A stretch of 64,000 nt of DNA from Sternotherus odoratus (GCA_032164245.1 JAVMKO010000001.1:292813041-292877040); one strand, 5' to 3'. Numbered from the stretch's first letter, positions 20,101-31,760 are shown. The notes: generated by a model from the sequence alone, not told the origin. A program made the numbers and translations.

Positions 20101-22526
20101 TGGCAATGGTCTTATAGGCATCCATAGTGCCCTGGTATCGTCTGGCACCCTCTACTCGGGCCTGGGCTTGGAACCTCACTTTCACCACATCCGTTGGCTG
20201 GGCAATGGCCACAGCCATTGCCCCTGTGGTACATCCAGCCAGGAGTCGGCTGCCGATGCCGGCACCTAGCGAAGAGAGCAGGGAACAGAGTGAGAGGCCA
20301 GAAAGGGGAAGGTCAAGTTAACCCGGGGGAGCCGCTGACCGCGGGGTTTTACCCTCTGCCCTTGGTCCCCAGACAGTGCTCTTGTCCCCGAACTCCTCAC
20401 AGTCTAGTGTCTCCTCTCAGCACCCATGAGGCAGGGCAGGGCTCTTACCCAGTGGGCAGACATCACGCTTGGGGTAGAAGGAACTGAACGCTGGTCTCCC
20501 ATGGCCCAGATTAGCCCTCTAACCACTGGGCCTGCTGCCTCTCCACCCTTTCCTAGCCTGCTCTACCCCCAGGAGTGGAGCCCCTCACACATGGAGTATT
20601 GGTATCCCCATTAACTGAGAAACAGATAGAGGAGAGGTTAAGGGACTCACCCCAATGCCATATAGAGAATGGCTCCCAAACCTCCTACCTCCCTGGGCTT
20701 TACCCACAAAGCCATCCTTCCCCTAGGGATGTTAGATCTACAACCCCCCTAAAAGTCTCCCTTATTGGCTGTCTAGCACAGTGCCCATAAATACACAGAT
20801 CTTTCTCGCCCCAGCAGAAATTAATTTCAGCACCGCTAAACCCACTGCAATGGACTCACGGGACACCCTCCAGGGCACCTCACTGGGACTGAACCTGCGA
20901 CCTTGGGATGCTAGCACATGAGCCTCTACTGCTTGAGCTAGAGAACCCGGCCCGCTAGCTGGGAAGCCAGAGGGGCTGCAAACCTTTACCCACTCCAGCC
21001 ACTGCAGGGCGACAAAGGCCCACACCGAGCTGGAGGAGGCGAACGGGCACTCACGCTCGGATCCCTTGGTGTAGAACTGCTTCACCGAGTCGTACAGCCC
21101 GATACGGACCGACGCGAAGCTCATCTGGCGCTGGAGCCCAGCCACCAGGCCGTTGTACAGGCTCCTGGGACCTTCCGTCTTCACCATGGTGGAGATGGTG
21201 CCAAAGACGCCTTTGTACTGAACAGCTTTTGTGTTAGCTGCCGACTTGGCCTCTCCTTGGATCTGCACAGGATAGAGTGGGATGAAGAGGCTCTACAGTG
21301 ATTTGGGGCCCTGGCCCAACTCACTCCCCCAGCCCCCGCGTGGCCTGCGTTGAAGGTCCCATCCTGGAGACCGGGGGCTTTGCTGCATCTTCGGGTCCTT
21401 CATGGTTAAAACACAAATTGGGACGAGCGCTGAGAGTCAGGGTGGCACCGGCTGCCTAAAGCCCAGACAGTGGCACAAGCGGACAGCCAGAACGGGCCAT
21501 GTCCCGGCACGCGGAGCCTGGGCCAGTTTCCAGGGCCCCATATGAAGGGAACAGGGTTAAACTTCAATGAGCTCTGGACAGTCTGGGGGAGCAACTGCCC
21601 CCCTGACCTCACTGCAAATGACACCCCTGCCACTGGCTCTAAACGATGAACGAAGCCCCATCACCCCACCTCTGGGCCGAGTGAAAAGCCAGTCTCATTA
21701 GAGCCCCCAGCCAGGTTTGTACCAAGTCCAGCCCACTTAATGGCCATAAAGGTCCATGCAGCCCTTCCCCCTGTGCAGGCTTGAGATGCTTCACAGAAGC
21801 TCCCCTTTCCCCCTGTGTTAATCCAGGGGCCTCGTTTGGAGGGACGCGGTGCCCCCCCCCCCACCGGCAGCGGGGCTCGTGGACTGCAGGACTAACCGCA
21901 CCCCACTCAGCTATGCGCTGGCTAGGGGGCGGGGTGAGTCCACACGGTGTTAAAGGGGCACACACCAAGGAGGGGGCGTAACTAGGAGCAATGGGAAGAA
22001 ATAAAGGAAAGTTCAGATGACTCAGGAGAGGCCTGGGATAGACACTGAAGTGTCTGACTGCGGAACACTGCATAGGGCAAGTGAGGGGCACCACTGGGAC
22101 CACACTCGAGGGTGCTCACTGGTCTGGCCAGGGGCTGGCTGAGAACACGTCATTCAAGATTTACTACGAAGGCACGTCTGGCATTGCTCAGCAACATGCC
22201 GCGACAGCAGCTCAAGCCGCGTCCGCCACAAGGATGCCGAGCTCAGCACGGGCCCCCAAAGCCCCTGTGCATGCGCCTGTGGCTGTTCTCACCTGCAGTC
22301 GGACTTTCGCCGTGTCCAGCGGGAAGGTGATCAGCTCTGCAATGCACGCGGCCGTCCCAGCCCCCAGGAACTTCACCGTGGCTGTCGGGGGGACATCGGT
22401 GGGCTTGAATCCAACCATTTTGCAAGGTTCTGAGGGGCTTCGGAGAAGCCAAAGTGACACGACGTGAGGAAAGGAAGCGAGTTGTGTCCGACGTAGCAAA
22501 GGGCAAGACAAGGACTCTGCCCCAGT
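17051..22526 (-). CDS. UCP2: UCP2 copy 1 (mitochondrial uncoupling protein 2, SLC25 carrier)
   Basis: Inner-mitochondrial-membrane carrier of the UCP group. Coding exons in transcript order: 22418-22293, 21262-21055, 20265-20071, 19796-19695, 18387-18207, 17165-17051, totalling 927 nt or 308 aa with stop. The first coding exon probably starts at 22526 after a strong pyrimidine tract and TTTAG. The three SLC25 signatures are present: P33-L-D35-x-x-K38, P135-T-D137-x-x-K140, P233-V-D235-x-x-K238. The start context CAAAATGG is good. The reading frame is open, but compared with copy 2 it has D28E, S-to-A and A-to-S in the SPNVARN region, and MPSF changed to MPLF. The duplicated block stops near 23.7 kb, so the CpG promoter of copy 2 is missing. 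Whether it is expressed is unknown. Confidence 0.92.
18207..18387 (-). CDS. UCP2: UCP2 copy 1, coding exon 5
   Basis: 181 nt, the usual length, with the third signature in [18 protein letters not shown]. Ends AFYKG. Differs from copy 2 by Asn for Gly after SAV. Confidence 0.93.
18499..19031 (+). mobile_element. hAT-type element in a UCP2 copy 1 intron
   Basis: Ends CAGGGCCGGCGACAGG and CCTGTCGCCGGCCCTG are inverted repeats. Exact 8-bp TSD cggcacct at 18491-18498 and 19032-19039. The matching site in UCP2 copy 2 (40204-40211) is empty. The interior is GC-rich and holds a tandem repeat. Same family as 61104-61503. Confidence 0.92.
18545..18785 (+). repeat. GC-rich tandem repeat inside the hAT element
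   Basis: About eight imperfect units near 30-34 bases, each with ggctggtctcccacctcccg. It explains the long spurious frames here. Confidence 0.75.
19695..19796 (-). CDS. UCP2: UCP2 copy 1, coding exon 4
   Basis: 102 nt encoding [20 protein letters not shown] and [13 protein letters not shown]. Copy 2 and the family read SPNVARN here. Confidence 0.93.
19839..20016 (+). mobile_element. MITE in UCP2 copy 1 intron
   Basis: 17-bp inverted ends gggtacgtctacatggc and gccatgtagacgtatcc. Shared with copy 2 at 41030-41207, so older than the duplication. Confidence 0.75.
20071..20265 (-). CDS. UCP2: UCP2 copy 1, coding exon 3
   Basis: 195 nt carrying the second carrier signature, [19 protein letters not shown]. 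Ends LRGLWKG. Differs from copy 2 by Ala for Ser after VEG. Confidence 0.93.
20880..20955 (-). repeat. tRNA-like SINE head
   Basis: Reverse complement shows an A-box-like TAGCTCAAGCAGTAGAGG and B-box-like GGTCGCAGGTTCAGTCCC. The same sequence lies in copy 2 near 43325-43385. Not a tRNA gene: no proper cloverleaf was seen. Confidence 0.45.
21055..21262 (-). CDS. UCP2: UCP2 copy 1, coding exon 2
   Basis: 208 nt, from [18 protein letters not shown] through [20 protein letters not shown] to FYTKGSE. The protein sequence is identical to copy 2. Confidence 0.93.
22293..22526 (-). CDS. UCP2: UCP2 copy 1, first coding exon (CDS 22418-22293)
   Basis: Encodes residues 1-42 beginning [20 protein letters not shown] and ending DTAKVRLQ at a GTGAGA donor. 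Residue 28 is Glu; copy 2 and UCP3 here have Asp. The upstream acceptor (pyrimidine tract plus TTTAG) puts about 108 nt of 5' UTR in this exon. Confidence 0.9.
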
Positions 22527-22568
22527 CTAAATGGGACAGAAACAAGAGGGGGTAAATAGAGTTCAAAG

Positions 22569-22998
22569 TGTTAGGTAAAATAGCAGATCCTACTCACCGT
22601 CCAGCACCCGAGTAGTGCGGAGTTGGATTAGGGCTCACAAACTGTCAGAGACCATACAACACACACACCATATTCATTGATCAAGGGGCACACACACTCC
22701 TTAGCTCCAAGAGCTTCAGAAGCATGTGGCAGCTTTATTATTGATACACAGAGGTATATATAGACAGATGTCAACACAGTGCTTAACTGGTCATGATGTG
22801 CATGCGTGATCAATCAAGATCCTTTTGGTTGAATCCAGTTAAAACCAGTGTTACAACTGCTCAAGAAATGCTAATAAGGGAGACAATAGAAACATGGCTG
22901 CCGGGGTGGGGAAAGGGTCAGCGGCTGCTGTTCAGGTCATAGCCTGGGTTGAAAGTTCAGACAGAGCCACAGAGCCAGGGTAAAGTTCAAACTCAACA
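22569..22998 (-). mobile_element. Solo LTR just upstream of UCP2 copy 1
   Basis: 430 bases bounded by 4-bp TSD aaag (22565-22568, 22999-23002); copy 2 has the empty site near 44993. On the - strand, the gene's own direction, it reads TGTTGAG to CTAACA, with TATATATA at 22762-22755, AATAAA at 22739-22734, and a splice-donor-like ACG|GTGAGT ending at 22598. It lies 43 bases before the acceptor of the first coding exon. Confidence 0.85.
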
Positions 22999-23716
22999 AA
23001 AGCTCTGGTCACACCCCACCACTTCCTACACTGCATCAGCCAAAGATCAGCACATACATTACCCAACACTCCATCCCTGGCATCTGGTTCTCCCAGCACG
23101 GGATACAAGCAACTCCCATGTAGTCCAGGAGGAGAGGCTTCTATCCCATGGCAGGAGAGGCAGGCCAGGGGCTTTTGCCATTCAGAACACCCATTTTTCC
23201 CAGACCCAAATGGAGTCTGAATCAATGGCAGAGCTGAGACTAGCAGAGACCTGGCTATACAGTCCCCGCTCTAACCACTAGACCACACTGCCTTCTCAAT
23301 TTGGCTTCCATGCTGAACTTGGATTAAACACATTTAAATATCTGGCAGGATGAGGAGATAAGGCATTGCTGCTAAAATAGATGACTAGCCTGCTAGCTAA
23401 ATTTAACCTAGTCTGTGTGCATTTACCTCCTCCCCTCTGCCCCCCACCGAATACTGCTGGGTAGAGTTTGGGGTGTGGTGCAGAAATAGGCCATACTCTG
23501 CATTTGGTACATTTGTGTTTATTATCGGGGCTGTGAAGATCTGCCCTGAGCTGTCCATTCCCCCGCGTTTGAGAGCGGGAGATTTGCAAATGCTGCACAT
23601 AAGGAAGTTGTCACTAAGAAACCACCCTGTTTTTTTTTAAAAAAAAAAAAGTTTTGGGAGGTTGAGGGGAATCAGCGGGCGATTTTGGGAAACCTTAGTT
23701 TCTTCGGAGTGCTCTT

Positions 23717-24312
23717 AAAAATACCTTTTGAAATGGATTTGTGTGTCAGGTAAATTAACTCAGGAAATGCAATCAATTAGTGTAAGGAGAGAACTATTCA
23801 CAAGTCCTATTTAGCCCCTGGTTAACTGTATCCAATTTGAAAATTAATTCCAGTTCCTCAGTTTCTCGTCAGAGTCTGTTTTGGAAGTTTTTCTGTTTCA
23901 AAACTGAAAACATCAACTCTTTAATGGAATGGCCAGGGAGATTGAAGTGTTCTCCTACTGGTGTTTGAATGTTATGGTTCCTGCTGTCAGATATGTGTCC
24001 ATTTATTCTTTTGTGTTTGCATTTCCTGAGTTAATTTACCTGACACAGAAATCCATTTCAAAAGCTATTTTTTTCTCCTGCTGATAATGGCCCATCTACA
24101 TTTAACAGCCCTCTTAGAATTGGTATGCTAATACACAATTTTTTGTTCTTTCTTTCGGTGTGTATAAATGCATCTTACTTCTGTTCCATTCTGTGCATCC
24201 GATGAAGTGAGCTATAGCCCACAAAAGCTTATGCTGAAATAAACTGGTTAGTCTCGAAGGTGCTACAAGTAGTCCTCGCTTTCTTTACAGATACAGATTA
24301 ACACGGCTGCTA
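23717..24312. mobile_element. Penelope-like elements, head-to-head pair
   Basis: A - strand piece (23717 to about 24010) followed by a + strand piece (about 24013-24312, ending acacggctgcta). The shared tail includes gcatttcctgagttaattta. Marks the left edge of the inverted block. Confidence 0.7.
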
Positions 24313-24444
24313 TTTTTGAACCAACCCCAAGGAAGTGAAACCTCAGCAATTGAGAATGGGAAAGGATTTTAATTGGATTGTTTAAAATAGTTTTTCTTTG
24401 TTTCCCCTCATGCCCTTTAAACTCAACCATCGGACACACGTTTG
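24313..24444. other. Short sequence between the Penelope-like element and the inverted block
   Basis: About 130 bases with no recognised feature, absent from the equivalent place in copy 1. Confidence 0.4.
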
Positions 24445-24760
24445 GGACAAAAGTTGTCTTTGTTAAAGCCCCAGGTTCTCGGCTGGCTGGTTCATGCTCA
24501 CACGCTCAGGGTCTGATGTGAGATCGGGAAAGACTTTTCCCCCAGGTCAGATTGGCAGTGACCTTGGGGGGGTTCACCTTCCTCTACCGTGTGGAATGCA
24601 GGTCACTTGCTGGGATTATTTCACTTAATCAATTCCCTGCCATTACAGGGCACTGGTGCCCCTTGGTGCCTCCTATTCCCAGCCTATGGCACAGACCAGT
24701 CTGATCTCCTGTGAGCTAGAATACTTTGATCCCATTCTGGTTGTTGGTTTAGTGTGTGGG

Positions 24761-25878
24761 TGTGACGGTGTACCCCATGAGGCTTTATGGGGGGGTGTAC
24801 CTGTAAATATATGTATGATGTTACTGGAATATGGTTTTGCTAAAAAGTTATATCTCTGTGAAGGTAATGATCCATTGGATCTGTTCATCCTATTTGTATG
24901 TATGTGTCTGTGTTGTATTCAGAGTTATGAATACTGACTATGTGCTTGGTTGGTTGTATGTGGACTTTGGAAAGCAGCTGAACAGCTCTCTGAGAAAAAA
25001 CTATTCTCAGTTAAGCCCAATTGAGAACCAATCAAGCAAACAATGAACTTTGTAGAAGCCCGTCCACACCCGAGCCTCCCCAGGAATGCGGCCTGACTGG
25101 TGGTGAGGGGAGTCTGGTTCAAACCTGCTACTTTGTCCATGTGCTCTGAGAGTCCATGTGGACTCTGGATAAGAAGGAAGAGGGGCTCTCCAACCACAGG
25201 GAGAAGTCTATATAAACCTGGGAGGGACCTCTCCATTTTGTTCTCAGCTGGCTCAAGCAACAGCCCTCCACACCCCAAGGATTCCTGGAAGAAACTAGAA
25301 CAGAGGACTGTGACTGCAGAGGGGGTGCGAGTGATTGCTGGACCCAGGCTAACAGGGAGTTTAGCCTGAAAGAAGGAATTCAGAGGGTGAGGCTTTTTGC
25401 TGTAATAGTGTTAGATTTGCGTGTTCTGTTTATTTTGTTTGGTAATTCACTTTATTCTGTCTCTTACTACTTTGAGCCACTTAAATCCTATTTCCGGTCT
25501 TTATTAAAATCACTTTTTACTTATTAACCTGGAGTACATGTTGGTACCTGGGGAGGGGGGGGGCAAACAGCTGTGCATCTCTCTCTATCATTGTTCTAGA
25601 GGGCGAACAATCTATGAGTTTGCCCTGTATAAGCTTTATACAGGGCAAAACAAATTTTATTCAGGGTTTGATCCCATTGGGAGTTGAGCATCTGAGTGCC
25701 AGAGGTAAGAATACCTCCTGCCTGTTTCCAGGAAAGCCCACAGCTGTTAGGGGACATAGCTCAGACCTGGCAGGGTACTGAGGTCCTAAGCTGTTTAGGC
25801 AGGAAAACTGAGGCAGGAGTAGTCTTGGCACATCAGGTGGCAGCTCCTAAGGGGTTTCTGTGATCTCAACCCGTCACA
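24761..25878 (+). mobile_element. Solo LTR, inverted duplicate of 9055-10126
   Basis: TGTGACGGTG to CCGTCACA with TSD gtggg on both sides. About 46 bases longer than its partner, mainly around 25560-25630 after a poly-G run. Confidence 0.85.
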
Positions 25879-26088
25879 GTGGGTATTGGGATTATTGTTG
25901 GCCTGTGCAATACAGGAGCTCAGGCTAGATGATCTGGTGGTCCCTACCTGCCTTAAGCTCTATGACTAATACTTCCCCCTCCATTAAAGGCTAAGAAAGT
26001 CTCCACTGAGCCCTTCAGTGAGCCCTCCTGCTAGACCAGATTCAACATTCCTGGAGTTCTTGCGGTAAAAACAAATAGAAAAAAAACT

Positions 26089-27577
26089 AAGGGTGTCAAG
26101 AGATTAAAAAAATTAATCACAATCAACTGCGCTGTTAAACAAGACTAGAATACCATTTAATGACGTCGTTTTGGATTTGTACAGTGCTCATTTTATATTT
26201 ATTTTATACTGTATATTTTATTACAAATATTTTCACTGTTAAAAAACCAAAAGTATTTTTCAATTCCCTCATATACATACTGTGATGCAATCTCTTTATC
26301 ATGAATAAAGCAACTTACAAATGTAGAATTATGTAAAAAAAACCCTGCATTCAAAAATAAAACAATGTAAAACTTTAGAGCCTATAAGTCCACTCAGTCC
26401 TACTTCAGCCAATTGCTCAGACAAACGAGTTTCTTTATATTTGCAGGAGATGCTGCTGCCTCCTCTTTGTTTACAATGTCACCTGAAAGTGAGAACAGGC
26501 ATTCGCATGGCATTGTTGTAGCTGGCGTCACAAGATATTGACATGCCAAATGCACTAAAGATTCATATGTTCCTTCATGCTTCAACCACCATTCCAGAGG
26601 ATGTGTCCATGCTGATGATGGGTTTGGATAACGATCCAATACAGTGCCGACCGACGCAGGTTCATTTTCATCACGAGTCAGATGCCACCAGCAGAAGGTT
26701 GATTTTGTTTTTTGGTGGTTTGGGTTCTGCATTTTCCACATCTGAGTGTTGTTCTTTTAAGATGTCTGCAAGCAGGCTCCACACCTCATCCCCTTTAGAT
26801 TTTGGAAGGCACTTCAGATTCTTAAACCTTGGGTCGAGTGCTGTAGCTATCGAGAAATCTCACATTGGTACCTTCTTTACGTTTTGTCAAGTCTGCAGTG
26901 GAAGTGTTCTTAAAATGAACAACATGTGCTGGGTCATCATCCAAGACTGCTACAACAGGAAATATACGGCAGAATGCAAGTAAAACAGAGCAGGAGACAC
27001 AATTCTCCCCCAAGGAGTTCAGTTACAAATGTAATAGCTTGCAACACCGGCTACAAAAGTGCCGTACGAACACCTGTTCTCACTTTCAATTGACATTGTA
27101 AATAAGAAGCAGGCAGCACCATCCCCTGTAAATGTCAATACACTTCTTTGTCTTAGCAACTGGCTGAACAAGAAATAGTGGAGTGGAGTTGTAGGCTCTA
27201 AAGTTTTACATTGTTTTGTTTTTGAGTGTTACATATGTAACAAAAACATCTACATTTGTAAGTTGCACTTTCGCGATAAAGAGATTGCACTATATTACTT
27301 GTAGGAGGTGAATTCAAAAATACTATTTCTTTTATCATTTTTACAGTGCAAATATTTGTAATTAAAAATAATAATATAAAGTGAGCACTGTACACTTTGT
27401 ATTTTGTGTTGTAACTGAAATCAATATATTTGCAAATGTAGAAAAACATAAAAATATTTAATAAATTTCAATTGGTATTCTATTGTTTAACAGTGCAATT
27501 GATCATGATTCATTTTTTAATCATATTATTTTTTTAGTTAATAGCATGAGTTAACTGTGATTAACTGACAGCACTAA
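26089..27577 (-). mobile_element. Decayed hAT transposon, inverted duplicate
   Basis: Reverse complement of 7364-8850. On the - strand [17 protein letters not shown] and LVCLSNWLK (near 26400-26520) keep the hAT dimerisation-type C-terminus a little better than copy 1. Confidence 0.75.
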
Positions 27578-27837
27578 ATAAAAACCTCCCAAACCTCCAT
27601 TGTGCATCCCAAAGAAGCAAAGTCAGACAAGAACCTTTTTGTTTTCCCTTATTGCAGGACGCTCTAAATATAAGAAAGTAAAACGAGCAAGTCAGCTACA
27701 GGAGAACTGGTCACTTCCCCTGTACTAGTTACGGGAGAGATCACAAATATAGCAAAAAGCCAATTACTCGAGCTGCCAAAAGAACATTCTTGCACAGGCA
27801 ACCTTAACTTTGGAATTGCCAAGCTTACTGAGTGCAT

Positions 27838-28030
27838 CAAGATAGAATGGCCACACTGGGTCTGACCAACGGTCCATCTAGCCCAGTATCCTGTCTTCTG
27901 ACAGTGGCCAATGCCAGGTGCCCCAGAGGGAATGAACAGAACATGTAATCATCAACCGATCCATCCCGTCATCCATGCCCAGCTTCTGGCAATCAGAGGG
28001 TAGGGACACTGATCATCTTGGCTAAGAGTT
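27838..28030 (-). mobile_element. CR1 LINE 3' end, inverted duplicate
   Basis: Reverse complement of 6895-7085. Confidence 0.8.
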
Positions 28031-28169
28031 TGATTTTGCAACCTTAAGCATGTTCTTTTAAGGTAGCTTTTGGGTGTAACTTCGGTACAAGATTCCATTA
28101 CAGCAAACAATGAATGAGCCAGTCCGTACTGGTGAAATCTTGCCGTGCGACAGTCTCTCAGTAACTTAC

Positions 28170-28283
28170 CTGGTCACCTTCTTTTTGAAAGGTAATCCTG
28201 GTGCCCTGCTTCCACCCGGGCTGCACATCGATTGTTAAGATCTTATCACTGATGGTGGACATGTGACCGTCTTCATTCATCAC
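28170..28283 (-). pseudogene. DNAJB13: Inverted DNAJB13 exon 5 copy
   Basis: 114 nt with splice sites kept. Encodes [20 protein letters not shown] and on to GDQ. Opposite strand to exons 6 and 8 of the same copy. Confidence 0.92.
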
Positions 28284-29445
28284 CTGGGGTTGGAAACAGC
28301 TGAATGAGTTTGGTCTGGAGCTAGGAGACCTTGGCCTTTGATTGACTAGGATGCCAGTGATACTGCACCAGCTTTGTGAGCAGCTGTCTCTGGGGAACAA
28401 AATCAGTTCTGGCTTGAATTGCTGGGCTTCTGTGCCCAGGCAGCTCTGCAAACCGTGGTCATTACAGTAGTGCCTAGGGACCAACCAAGATTGGGCCCCA
28501 AGACAGACAGAGGGTAGGGGAAAGGGGCAAAACACACAGAGTGAACAATGGGATGGAAACTCAGGCCGCTTGGAGACAAATGCAGCTCCCAGTTACCCCT
28601 GTTCTAACTCGCTAGAGTCGGGCAGGGAGGTTCGTATTTGCATTTAATTTCCCTCTGACTTTAGTGGGATAGCTGTGGGGTCGCTGGCCCTATATATTTG
28701 GCTTAATGTTTGGGGGTTGTTTTTTGTTCGTTTCAAGGCAGTCGGAATGCCAGCACAACCCACCAACCCCTCAGAGCCCTGTTGACGGCAGAGGTTGCAC
28801 AGCTGAGATCAAGGCAGGCAAAGAGACCTGAACCAGTTAACGCTACAGAAGGCCAAGTTTTTCCTGCACCCTGCTCAGTGCCGGATAAGACAGTCGCCTT
28901 CCAGCAGGGTCCCCTGTGCTCCGGCAGTGGGGGCGGGGTCCCGCAGCACCAGAGAGAGCACGGAAACGTTGGCTGTCGGGGTCATGCCTGAACTTGTTGC
29001 TCTGGACAGGTGAGCTGCTGCTGTGGCTGGCAATGAAAGAGAGGCCACTGGAGGAGCAAGGATGCCTCCCTGGCTGCTCTCTGCATAGCCACAGGATCAG
29101 GTTTATCATGGAGATGGAGATAGAGCGAGGTTAGGACCATGCACTTTCACCCCACCCTGCTCTTCTCAACTGCCCTGCCCCACTGCCTGGAGCAGGCTAC
29201 TCCCCACCTGTCCATTCCCCTGTTGGCTGGGACTCGGGAGATGCTATCACAGAATATAGTGATCAGTCACATCCACTGATTACAGTGAAACTTCCAATCC
29301 TCTCCTAGTGAAATATACAACCCAGCCCAATGGGAAAGAACAGCGCTTCCGCGACAGGCTCCCTTCGGACAGCCGTCCCGCTCCTAACACCACTGATCCG
29401 GGCTCACGTCTCAACGCGTCTGATTCAGTCTCCATCTTTCCTTAC

Positions 29446-29603
29446 CCGGCGAGAAATCTTAATTTTCTTGGTGCATCCGTAGAACAGGTCCTCCAGTGAC
29501 AGGTAGAGATCTCGCTCAATGGGCGGGTCCTGCTTTGCCACCCCTCTTCCCTGCAGCCCCCCGAAAGCCATGTTCACCTCAGATCCATCTGGGGCAAAGA
29601 AGT
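29446..29603 (-). pseudogene. DNAJB13: Inverted DNAJB13 exon 4 copy
   Basis: 158 nt with AG and GTAAGG borders. Nearly identical to 5323-5480, reading GGLQGRG where copy 1 has GGLRGRG. Confidence 0.92.
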
Positions 29604-29831
29604 CTGTGCATATCGAAAAACAGAATTCCAACTGTGCATATCAAATGAGGACGTCTAAATTAGCTGCTACCGCTCAAGAGCGAGAGCTGGGGGCATCGGG
29701 CACAGCTCTTTGAAAACATCCTCTCAGTCTGCAGCAGCAGTTAAAAGAACAAGCAGAATATTAGGAATAATTTGGAAAGGGATAGATAATAAAACATCTT
29801 CACGCCTCTATATAAATCCATGGTACACCTG

Positions 29832-30985
29832 TGTGACGGTGCTGTTCCTGGTGGGATCCAACTGTGAGTGTCAGATTAGGACAGATTGCTTCCAAAGGGG
29901 CAACTTCAGCCCAAAGCTGGGGTTTTTCCACACTAAGGCAAACCAAACCAGCCAAACAGAAAAGACTTTGGTTTCGCCCCACTGGCTAACCACAAGTCAC
30001 ACAAGCAATTCCTTTAGACACTCCAGCTTCCCAGTATCACCACCAGCAGCCACCTGTCCTGGGGATCAATGGTTATGAAAACCAATCCCCCAAATAAAGA
30101 AAACCGTTCTCCCCAATTCCAAGGAATCAGGCCCCAGACCCAGGTCAATATACAAATCAGATCTTACCACAAATCATGCTGTTGCCAATCCTTTAGAATC
30201 TAAAATCTAAAGGTTTATTATACAAGGAAAAAGGTCTAGGTGAGGGTTAAGAATGGTTAAACGAAATCAATTACATGCAGTGATGGCACATCTCTTGGTT
30301 TAGGCTTGCAGCAAAGGTAGAATAAACTGCAGGTTCAAATCAAAGTCTTAGAATGCATCCCATTTGGGGGATGGGTCAGCACCTTAGTTCAGAGTTCACC
30401 TGAGTAGCAAAGTCCATTCAGAGCTGGAAGCAAGACAGGCTGCATGCTGAAGGTAAAGACCAAAATGGAGTGGCTGTAGCAGCTTCATTTATAGTTTTTT
30501 TTCCAGGCGCAAACACCTCTTTCTTCCTGCTGTGAAAAGTCCAGCCCCATGGAGTCCTGGAGTCACATGGGCAGATCACATGACCATACATGACTCATCA
30601 TTTGCAGGCAGCAGCCATCATGCCCAGGCTTTCTCTTGTAGACTTTTTGTCTGGATTGGAGCATTCCAAGCTCCCAGAGTCCATTGTGTTGCTGATAGTC
30701 CCTTAATGGGCCATCAGGCAGCCCAAGTCCAGCTGACGCCCAGTATTCAGGAATCTTCTTCCCCAGCAGAGCACAATATTTGGAAAGACAGACAGTCCAG
30801 AGCCAATATTATAGCTCTAACTACAAAATTGATACACACATATCACTGGCATATTCATAATCAGCCATTCATAACCTGGTTGTAGGCACCCATTATGACC
30901 CCCTGTAGATAAGATTTGGTGCCACTATAGGACCCTGGTTGCAGCAATGATTTATAGGGTCTCAAATTATTTCAGTAACGTGACA
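29832..30985. mobile_element. Solo LTR, 1.15 kb, inside CR1
   Basis: TGTGACGG to GTGACA, with TSD acctg / gcctg (29827-29831, 30986-30990; one mismatch). Copy 1 has the uninterrupted CR1 here. A relative lies at 49672-50764. No coding sequence seen. Confidence 0.8.
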
Positions 30986-31346
30986 GCCTGCATCTTGAAT
31001 TCTGCGTGCAGTTCTGGTCACCCCTTCACAGAAAAGGGACAGAGAAGGGCAACAAAAATTATTAGGCGTTTGGAACAGCTTTTACATGAGGACAGATTAC
31101 ACAGGCTGGGACTGGTCAGCTTGGAAAAGAGATGATTAAAGGGGGATATGAGAGAGGGCTCTAAAATCATGACTGGGGTGGAGAAAGCGACTAAGGAAGT
31201 GTTATTTACCCCTTCATCTAACACCAGAACCATGGGTCACCAAATGAAATTAATAGGCAGCAGGTTTAAAACAAACAAAAGAAAGTATTTCTTCACACAA
31301 TGCAGAGCAACCTGTGGAACTCCTTGCCAGAGGATGTTGTGAAGGC

Positions 31347-31760
31347 CATAGGCGCCAACTTCTGCTGGTGCTCGTGGGTGCTCGACCCGCCCCTGCTCCT
31401 GCCCCCGCCCTGACTCCACCCCTGTCCCACCCTCTCCCGCCCTGCCCCACCCCCATTCCAACCCTTTCCCCAAAGTCCCTGCCCCAACTCTGCCCCATCC
31501 CCACCCCTATTCCAAACCCTTCCCCAAATCCTCACACAGGCCCCGCCGCTTCCCCACTTCCATCCCCCTCCCTCCCAGAGCTTGTTATGCCACGAAACAG
31601 CTATTTCAAGCACTGGGAGGAGAAGCGGAGATGCAGCGTGCTCAGGGGAGGAGATGGAGGCGGCAGAGGCGAAGTAAGCTGGGGTGGGGTGGGGAGCTTG
31701 GCTGCCAATTCTTCCTGTGGGTGCCCCAGTCCCATAGCACCAACGGAGTCGGCGCCTATG
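31347..31760 (+). mobile_element. hAT-type element inside CR1
   Basis: Ends CATAGGCGCCAAC and GTCGGCGCCTATG, with 8-bp TSD gtgaaggc / gtggaggc (31339-31346, 31761-31768; one mismatch). The interior is a C-rich repeat (ccccattccaaccctttccc type). Confidence 0.8.

Larger units (their letters stand above)
10458..23700 (+). repeat. Segmental duplication, copy 1, direct part
   Basis: Matches 32966-45670 in the same orientation over DNAJB13 exons 6-8, the shared spacer and all of UCP2, with indels from transposons and deletions. The left edge lies in a Penelope-like tail, and the right edge also abuts a Penelope-like element at 23717. Confidence 0.9.
24445..31190 (-). repeat. Segmental duplication, copy 2, inverted part
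   Basis: Reverse complement of about 4884-10450. It shares the hAT, LTR and CR1 elements of copy 1 and adds an LTR at 29832-30985. Confidence 0.9.
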
